Shown here piece after piece: positions 42,247-47,556 of a stretch of 47,556 bases of DNA. This DNA comes from Clostridiales bacterium (GTDB taxonomy: Bacteria > Bacillota > Clostridia > Christensenellales > Aristaeellaceae), in the NCBI GenBank assembly GCA_004557905.1, contig SFFH01000044.1, positions 1 through 47,556 of the forward strand, in the 5' to 3' direction. The stretch's first letter is position 1; every line of letters starts with the position of its first letter. Made by a program: the position numbers and the translations under genes. The notes below the pieces were generated by a model. That model was not told the DNA's origin and did no database searches. It worked only from the letters and a program-made list of their open reading frames with translations.

Positions 42247-44256
42247 TTATGCTTCCTCGAGAATGGCCAGGCCCCACGGCGCAAGGGCAAGCGCATCCCC
42301 CTTGGCCACCGCCTTGCCGCCCAGCAGCTCCCGGCCCGTCATGCAGGCCTGCGTCTGCTGCGCGTCCGCGCTGTAATTGAGATAGAACGCCACGCGCCGG
42401 CCGAGGTCATTGACGCCGCCGCGCACGATCACCGGGAACTGCTGCGCCGGCATGCGCACGCCCGCATCCGTCAGCGCGCCGCGCAGCACGTTGGCCAGCA
42501 CCGCCTCGCCCGTCATGCAGCCCAGATACACCGCGTTTCCCTTGCCGAAGCGGTGCCTCGTGATGGCGGCGTACTTCCCCCACGCGGGATGCTCATAGCG
42601 CGCCAGCACCTCGGCGCCCTCGGGAATGAGCAGCTCCATGAAGCCCTTCGCCGCCCGATCCTCTGCATCGCCGACGGCCTTGCCCCGCAGCGCCACGTTT
42701 TGGGGCAGCGTGAACTGGTGATAGCGCACGCCCATGCAGGAACGCAGGATGCGCGGCTGCACCTCGTCGCTCACCTTGACGAATTCATTCGCAAAGCCGG
42801 TCTTGAACGTCGCAATCAGCGTGCCGCCCTGCTCGCAGAAGCGCACGAGCCGCTCGAGCAGCGCATCCGGCGCGCTGTACAGGGCCGGGACAACGATCAC
42901 CTTGTAGCGCTCAAAATCCTCGCTCTCCGGCCAGAGGACGTCGCATTCCACGTTCATCCGGTAGAGCGCGTCGTAGAGCCAGCGCACCACGTCGTTGTAA
43001 AACAGATCGCCGCTGCCCGCCGCCGTCGCGCGGATGGGGAACCACCTGAGCGCCGTCAGCGATTCGTTGCTCACCAGAATCGCCACGTCGCTTTGCTTTT
43101 TCAGGTTGACCAGACGGCTGCCGAGGCGATCAAGCTCCGCGCCGATCGTGCAGGCCTCGCGGTAGACCTCGTTTTCCGCAAAGTCGTGGCTGAGCACGCC
43201 CTTCCAGTACGTCTCGCAGGCGTTGTGGATGGAGTGCCAGTGCCAGTACATGACGCTGCACGAGCCGCTGGCGATGTGGCTGTACGCCTGCAGCCGCAGC
43301 TGGCCGGGATACGGCGTCCAGTCGGGAAAGCCCTGTGCCTGCGTCTCCAGCAGCAGGTAATTGCCGCTGCCCAGCGAGCGGGACATGTCGCCGCCAAAGG
43401 CGATCTCCGCGCCCGTGAGCGCATCCTGGCCGGGGTGGTAGATGTCCACGCCGGGAATCGTCAGGCACTGCGCCGCATGGAAGTGATCCGTGTCCGGCTG
43501 CACGCCATAGGAATGGCCGCGCCACTCGTAATCCAGGTTGTGCGTGATGAACTGATCCTCTCGGCGGTATTCGTTCACGATCCCCGCCTGCCAGCCGAGG
43601 AACCGCGTCACCAGGCCGCGCTGGAATTTTTCAAACGCCGCGCCCAGGCTGCCGTTGATCGTGCCGCGCACGTCCGGGAAGTCCTCCCAGGCGTCCACGC
43701 GGTTGCTCCAGTAATCCAGGCCGAAGGCGCGGTTCATCTCGCTCAGATCATCGTGAAACACCTGCCGCAGGTGCTTCACAAACTGCGTCTGCACGGCAGG
43801 GCCCGCCGTGCCGTAGTGCTTGGTCTCGTTGTCGATCTGAAAGCCGATGACGCATTTCCGGTGCGCCGTGCGCTTCATCAGCTCGCGGATGACGCGCTCG
43901 GCATAGTAGAGGTAGACGGGATGGGTGATGTCCATGATCTGGCGCGGGCCGTAGCGCTGCGGCCCCTGCTTCGTCTCCGCCAGCACGTCGGGATGGGCCT
44001 TCACCATCCAGGCGGGCACCGCGTACGTCGGCGTGCCGATGATCACGCCGATGCCCGCCTCCTCCATCGCATCCATCACGCGCTCCACATGTGAAAAGTC
44101 GAACACGCCAGGCTGCGGCTCGCAGGTGCTCCACGTGGATTCCGCGATGCGCACCGTGTTCACGCACGCGCGCTTCATCATCTCCACGTCCCTGTGCAGC
44201 CGCTCGTGCGGCATGTACTCATCGTAATAGGCGGCGCCGAAAAGCAGCTTGTCCAT
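42247..44256 (-). CDS. Beta-galactosidase, glycoside hydrolase family 42
   Basis: 669 residues. ATG 44256 has GGGGGGAGGAAGG upstream. The TIM barrel opens LLFGAAYYDEYMPHERLHRD. The acid/base Glu is in GFQIDNETKHYG (about E144) and the probable nucleophile in YLLLETQAQGFPDW (about E304). The middle GATase-like trimerisation domain (VIVVPALYSAPDALLERLV) and a short C-terminal beta domain (GREL, APWGLAILEE) complete the family layout. No signal peptide is seen. It would cut beta-galactosides in the cytoplasm. First gene of a four-gene operon. Confidence 0.94.
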   Translation of the reverse strand: MDKLLFGAAYYDEYMPHERLHRDVEMMKRACVNTVRIAESTWSTCEPQPGVFDFSHVERVMDAMEEAGIGVIIGTPTYAVPAWMVKAHPDVLAETKQGPQRYGPRQIMDITHPVYLYYAERVIRELMKRTAHRKCVIGFQIDNETKHYGTAGPAVQTQFVKHLRQVFHDDLSEMNRAFGLDYWSNRVDAWEDFPDVRGTINGSLGAAFEKFQRGLVTRFLGWQAGIVNEYRREDQFITHNLDYEWRGHSYGVQPDTDHFHAAQCLTIPGVDIYHPGQDALTGAEIAFGGDMSRSLGSGNYLLLETQAQGFPDWTPYPGQLRLQAYSHIASGSCSVMYWHWHSIHNACETYWKGVLSHDFAENEVYREACTIGAELDRLGSRLVNLKKQSDVAILVSNESLTALRWFPIRATAAGSGDLFYNDVVRWLYDALYRMNVECDVLWPESEDFERYKVIVVPALYSAPDALLERLVRFCEQGGTLIATFKTGFANEFVKVSDEVQPRILRSCMGVRYHQFTLPQNVALRGKAVGDAEDRAAKGFMELLIPEGAEVLARYEHPAWGKYAAITRHRFGKGNAVYLGCMTGEAVLANVLRGALTDAGVRMPAQQFPVIVRGGVNDLGRRVAFYLNYSADAQQTQACMTGRELLGGKAVAKGDALALAPWGLAILEEA

Positions 44257-44443
44257 GATCCTTCCTCCCCCCGTCGATGTGCTTCCATTATAAGGCATCC
44301 GCGGGAATTCGGCAACGGGCAAGGCGCGGGCAGTGCCCGCTTCCGCCTCCGAATGACTTTTATAAACGCCGTTCTTTGTGCTCGTTGTACGATTTTTGCA
44401 CAGCTTCATACAGGTCAAGGCCGATAACGCGCGCGCGCCTTGA

Positions 44444-44488
44444 TTTTTGGCCAAAACAATTGACTTTTTGGCCTGATTCTGCTAGAGT
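44444..44488 (+). promoter_or_regulatory. Promoter of the NSS transporter with repeated TTTTTGGCC sites
   Basis: -35 TTGACT (44460-44465) and -10 TAGAGT (44483-44488), spacer 17. TTTTTGGCC occurs at 44444-44452 and 44465-44473, 21 bp apart, and the first copy is part of the palindrome TTTTGGCCAAAA. A regulator probably binds here. Confidence 0.6.
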
Positions 44489-44543
44489 TTTGCGCGTGTA
44501 TGGATTTTTCTGTCCGTTCAAATGGAAACAAAGGAGTTGTACC

Positions 44544-45896
44544 ATGAAACGCGAGAACTTCCAATCCCGCCTCGGCTTCCTGCTGGTGAGCGCCGGCTGC
44601 GCCATCGGCATCGGCAACGTCTGGCGCTTTCCCTACGTCGCCGGCCAGAACGGCGGCGGCCTGTTCGTTCTGTTCTATCTGCTCTTCCTGCTGACCATGG
44701 GCGTGCCGGTGCTGACAATGGAGCTGGCCGTGGGCCGCGCCAGCCGCAAGAGCGCGGTGCAGGGCTATCATGCGCTGGAAAAACCGGGCAGCAAGTGGCA
44801 CATCCACGGCTGGTTCTGCGTCGCCGGCTGCTACCTGCTGATGATGTACTACACCACCGTCGCCGGCTGGATGCTCGACTACTTTGTCAGGTTCCTCACC
44901 GGCTCCTTCACCGGAATGGACGCGGCGGCCATCAGCGGCGCGTTCGGCCAGATGCTGCAAAGCCCCGCGGAGATGACCCTCTTCATGGCGCTGGTCGTCG
45001 TGCTGGGCTTCGCCGTCGTCAGCTTCGGCCTGCAGAAGGGTCTGGAGCGCATCTCGAGATTCATGATGACCGCGCTGCTTCTGCTCATCCTCATGCTGGC
45101 GGTCAACAGCTGCCTGCTTCCCGGCGCGGGCGAGGGCCTTTCGTTCTATCTGCTGCCCAGCCTCAGCCGCGCGATGGAACAGGGCCTCTTCTCCGTGATC
45201 ACCGCCGCGATGAATCAGGCATTCTTCACGCTGAGCCTGGGCATCGCCGCCATGGAGATCTTCGGCTCCTACATGACCCGCGAGAACACGCTCACGGGCG
45301 AGGCCGTGCGCATCTGCCTGCTGGACACCTTCGTGGCGCTGATGAGCGGCCTGATCATCTTCCCGGCCAGCTTCTCCTTCGGCGTGCAGCCGGACGCCGG
45401 CCCGTCGCTGATCTTCGTCACCCTGCCCAACGTCTTTGCCGGCATGCGGGGCGGCCGCTTCTGGGGCACGCTGTTCTTCCTGTTCATGACCTTCGCCAGC
45501 TTCACCACGGTCATCTCCGTGTTTGAAAACCTGATTGCCAACTGCATCGACATGTTTGGCTTCAGCCGCAAAAAGGCCGTCATCGCCAACTGCGTCTTCC
45601 TCCTGCTGGCGTCCATGCCGTGCCTGCTGGGCTACAACGTGCTCTCCGGCGTGCATCTCATCGGCGGCCGCGACGTGCTGGACACCGAGGATTTCCTGGT
45701 GAGCAACCTGCTGCTGCCGCTGGGCTCGCTGGTCTATCTGCTCTTCTGCACGACCCGCTGGGGCTGGGGCTTTGACAACTACCTCGCTGAGGCAAACGCG
45801 GGCGAGGGCATCAAGCTCTCCGCGAAGCTGAAGCCCTTCTTCCAGTTCGTGCTGCCCGCGCTGATTCTTCTGATCTTCATCTCCGGGCTCCTGTGA
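44544..45896 (+). CDS. Sodium-dependent transporter, NSS family
   Basis: 450 residues. ATG 44544 has AAAGGAG upstream. About eleven to twelve helices are visible. Helix 1 holds the hallmark GCAIGIGNVWRFPYVAGQNG, the unwound sodium- and substrate-binding segment, and PVLTMELAVGRASRKSAVQG follows. Bacterial members import amino acids such as tryptophan or other hydrophobic ones; substrate cannot be read here. Single gene with its own promoter and a strong terminator. Confidence 0.95.
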   Translation: MKRENFQSRLGFLLVSAGCAIGIGNVWRFPYVAGQNGGGLFVLFYLLFLLTMGVPVLTMELAVGRASRKSAVQGYHALEKPGSKWHIHGWFCVAGCYLLMMYYTTVAGWMLDYFVRFLTGSFTGMDAAAISGAFGQMLQSPAEMTLFMALVVVLGFAVVSFGLQKGLERISRFMMTALLLLILMLAVNSCLLPGAGEGLSFYLLPSLSRAMEQGLFSVITAAMNQAFFTLSLGIAAMEIFGSYMTRENTLTGEAVRICLLDTFVALMSGLIIFPASFSFGVQPDAGPSLIFVTLPNVFAGMRGGRFWGTLFFLFMTFASFTTVISVFENLIANCIDMFGFSRKKAVIANCVFLLLASMPCLLGYNVLSGVHLIGGRDVLDTEDFLVSNLLLPLGSLVYLLFCTTRWGWGFDNYLAEANAGEGIKLSAKLKPFFQFVLPALILLIFISGLL

Positions 45897-45902
45897 TGGA
45901 GC

Positions 45903-45944
45903 ACAAAAGGGGCTGCAAGGCAAACGCTTTGCAGCCCCTTTTGT
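45903..45944. terminator. Bidirectional terminator
   Basis: ACAAAAGGGGCTGCAA / TTGCAGCCCCTTTTGT, 16-bp perfect arms between convergent genes. Confidence 0.92.
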
Positions 45945-45968
45945 CGTTTGGGAAAGCATCTGTCAGGC

Positions 45969-46703
45969 TCATGCCCGCACGTCCCGCCGGGTCAGAAGCG
46001 CCTGCGCCAGCAGGCAAAACAGCGCCGCAAACCCCAGGCACGAGAGCGCATACGCGCCCATCCCGCCGGCGAGCTGATCCTGCGCGCGGTTGGCGTTCAT
46101 GCCCAGCAGCACCAGCGCGTACGGCCAGCACAGCCCCGCGTCCTGCGCGACGAGCGCCATGCCCACGACGCCGCCCACCAGCGCGATGAGCACCGGCACG
46201 GCAAAGCTGCGGATAACCATGGACAGCAGCAGCTGCAGCGCGACGACGGCCAGCGCGCCGAGCAGCCCGCGCAGCATGTACAGCGCGATCTGCACGGGCG
46301 GCCAACCCGCCAGGCCGCAAACCGCCCTGCCGCACAGCACATACAGCGCGAACACCCAGCCCTGCGTCAGCAGCGTCACGGCAAGCACAGCGGCGCCCTT
46401 CGCCGCAAAGAAGCAAAAGGGCTGCACCGGCATGGTCATGAGCAGGTTCATGCCGCCGCCTATGTGCTCCATCCGCCACAGGTACGCCGCATACACGCCC
46501 ACCATCGGGGAAAAGAAGAACAGCGCATAAAACAGCGTGTGCTGCGTAAACAGGCTGTACCAACCGTTGGTCAGAATCTCCCGGTTCTGCATGAAGTTGA
46601 ACGTGCCATACGCCGCCGAAATCACCGGCAGCAGCGCAAAGACCCACCAGATGCCCGCGCCGCGCAGCTTGCGCATCTCCGCGCGGATACACCGCACCAT
46701 CAT
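45969..46703 (-). CDS. ABC-2 permease, lantibiotic-immunity type (second subunit)
   Basis: 244 residues with six hydrophobic segments. GWYSLFTQHTLFYALFFFSP and YLWRMEHIGGGMNLLMTMPV match permeases of the MutG/EpiG/SpaG kind. Its RBS (GGAGGTG) lies in the last codons of the upstream permease. Such transporters export or exclude lantibiotic-like peptides and often protect against bacitracin- or nisin-type antibiotics. No precursor peptide is in the window. Confidence 0.82.
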   Translation of the reverse strand: MMVRCIRAEMRKLRGAGIWWVFALLPVISAAYGTFNFMQNREILTNGWYSLFTQHTLFYALFFFSPMVGVYAAYLWRMEHIGGGMNLLMTMPVQPFCFFAAKGAAVLAVTLLTQGWVFALYVLCGRAVCGLAGWPPVQIALYMLRGLLGALAVVALQLLLSMVIRSFAVPVLIALVGGVVGMALVAQDAGLCWPYALVLLGMNANRAQDQLAGGMGAYALSCLGFAALFCLLAQALLTRRDVRA

Positions 46704-46706
46704 CGC

Positions 46707-47453
46707 TCACACCTCCTGATTGCGCACCGTGCGGCGCGCCAGCGCGTACCCCAGCACGGCGCAGGCCGCCGCTGCGGCGAGCAGCCCCACGGGGAACGCC
46801 AGTGGTTCATACGCCGTGATGCGCGTCTCCCTGTCGTAGTGCATGCGCATCGCGCTCAGCGGCACATCGTACGCCCAGGGCGTCAGCAGCGCCAGGCGCT
46901 CCGGCATGAACGCCGTAAACACACTCAGCAGGCTGCACGCCAGCCCGACAGCCAGCGGCAGCACCTGCGTGCCCGAGCGGACGCACAGGGCCAGCAGCAC
47001 ATAGAAGCGCATCGCGTTCACCACAAACGTGCAGACCATCAGCCAGAGCGCGCGAGAGGGTGCAGGCGCCTGCGTGTAGCCCCACACGCGTCCTGCCAGC
47101 AGAAAGACCGCGCCCTCCGTCAGGCAGATCACAGCGTTTTGCGCCATACCCCGCAGCGCCTTGGCGTCAAAGAGGCTTTCCCGGCGCTGCAGGGTGAACA
47201 GCAGGCGGCACCCGCTGCCCTTTGTCTCCATGTCCCACAGGCGGCTGGCCAGCGCCGCCATCGCCAGCGGCATGACCACCGCGTTCATCAGCGAGAGATT
47301 GACGGTCATCGCCGAATACCCCGCAGCCAGCTGCCAATCCTCCTCGGGCCGGACGGCCGCGCACAGCGCCGTCAGCAGCCCGGTCAGCGCCGCGAGGAGC
47401 AGATCATGCCGCCGCGCCGCCTTGATGCGTTCCGCAAGCATCGCCGCCCTCAT
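46707..47453 (-). CDS. ABC-2 permease, lantibiotic-immunity type (first subunit)
   Basis: 248 residues with six hydrophobic segments; the start overlaps the stop of the ATPase gene (ATGA). MRAAMLAERIKAARRHDLLL, LWDMETKGSGCRLLFTLQ and AYDVPLSAMRMHYD fit the MutE/EpiE-type partner of the next permease. The three genes form one exporter. Confidence 0.8.
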   Translation of the reverse strand: MRAAMLAERIKAARRHDLLLAALTGLLTALCAAVRPEEDWQLAAGYSAMTVNLSLMNAVVMPLAMAALASRLWDMETKGSGCRLLFTLQRRESLFDAKALRGMAQNAVICLTEGAVFLLAGRVWGYTQAPAPSRALWLMVCTFVVNAMRFYVLLALCVRSGTQVLPLAVGLACSLLSVFTAFMPERLALLTPWAYDVPLSAMRMHYDRETRITAYEPLAFPVGLLAAAAACAVLGYALARRTVRNQEV

Positions 47454-47556
47454 GTTTCCGCCTCCTCTCCCCGCTCGTGGATCAGGCCCAAGAAGATCTC
47501 CTCCAGCGTCCTGCTGCGCCGGGTGACGACGACCTCGCCGCCGCGCTCCTCCTGCA
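47450..47556 (-). CDS. ABC transporter ATPase, C-terminal end (5' part outside window)
   Basis: 35 residues to the stop, ending RTLEEIFLGLIHERGEEAE. SLEDIF-type endings are characteristic of ABC-2 exporter ATPases. It overlaps the permease start by four bases. No Walker motifs are inside the window, so identity rests on the C-terminus and context. Confidence 0.72.
   Translation of the reverse strand, partial: QEERGGEVVVTRRSRTLEEIFLGLIHERGEEAET

Noticed and set aside
45877..46710. 277-codon frame parallel to the ABC-2 permease
   Set aside because: Frame-shifted shadow running into a terminator; the 244-residue frame has the membrane segments and RBS.

Overview
The window looks like the chromosome of a GC-rich, strictly anaerobic, gut-type member of the Clostridia (Firmicutes). 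Evidence: strong Shine-Dalgarno sites (GGAGG), sigma-A promoters with 17-bp spacers, DUF1540 and DUF1292 proteins, a flavodiiron protein with a rubredoxin tail, sugar-type ABC importers without their own ATPase, and many glycosidases. This placement is inference; no rRNA or tRNA gene was seen.

Layout. 1-11276: a glycan-use region with a GH20 hexosaminidase, an AraC regulator coupled to a small membrane protein, a binding protein plus two permeases, and a GH2 beta-galactosidase. 11343-14269: an operon of a TetR regulator and two membrane proteins, then a secreted protein with Cys-rich repeats and a peptidoglycan-binding domain. 14463-22786: a GH123-like enzyme, an aldo/keto reductase-ferredoxin coupled to a large membrane protein, a DUF1540 gene that lost its normal end, a possible small RNA, a flavodiiron-rubredoxin protein with a Tat-like signal, a HAD phosphatase and an esterase.

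22867-32801: comM (yifB) is cut in two by about 8.45 kb of foreign DNA whose ends are inverted copies of a short repeat. Two further full copies of that repeat lie in tandem inside. The insert holds a chloramphenicol acetyltransferase-like gene, remnants of a PglX-type methyltransferase, a serine recombinase and a transposase, an FAD-dependent oxidoreductase, a second binding protein and permease pair, an unclassified glycosidase-like protein and a truncated AT-rich gene. comM also carries a separate internal deletion.

32829-37688: the rest of the uvrC operon (uvrC, a small coiled-coil protein, a frameshifted secreted protein, then broken comM), a DUF1292 protein, and a ZIP metal transporter divergent from a DtxR/MntR-type repressor. 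37765-44256: a tight minus-strand operon of GH42 beta-galactosidase, metallo-beta-lactamase-fold hydrolase, tex and a secreted protein. 44544-47556: a sodium-dependent NSS-family transporter and a lantibiotic-type ABC-2 exporter that runs off the window.

Together the GH20, GH2, GH123 and GH42 enzymes and the two importers suggest growth on galactose- and N-acetylhexosamine-containing host glycans. The importers probably share one MsmX-type ATPase encoded elsewhere. Most novel: the comM insertion with its repeats, the apparently exported flavodiiron protein, and the promoter-RNA-terminator unit at 18978-19225.
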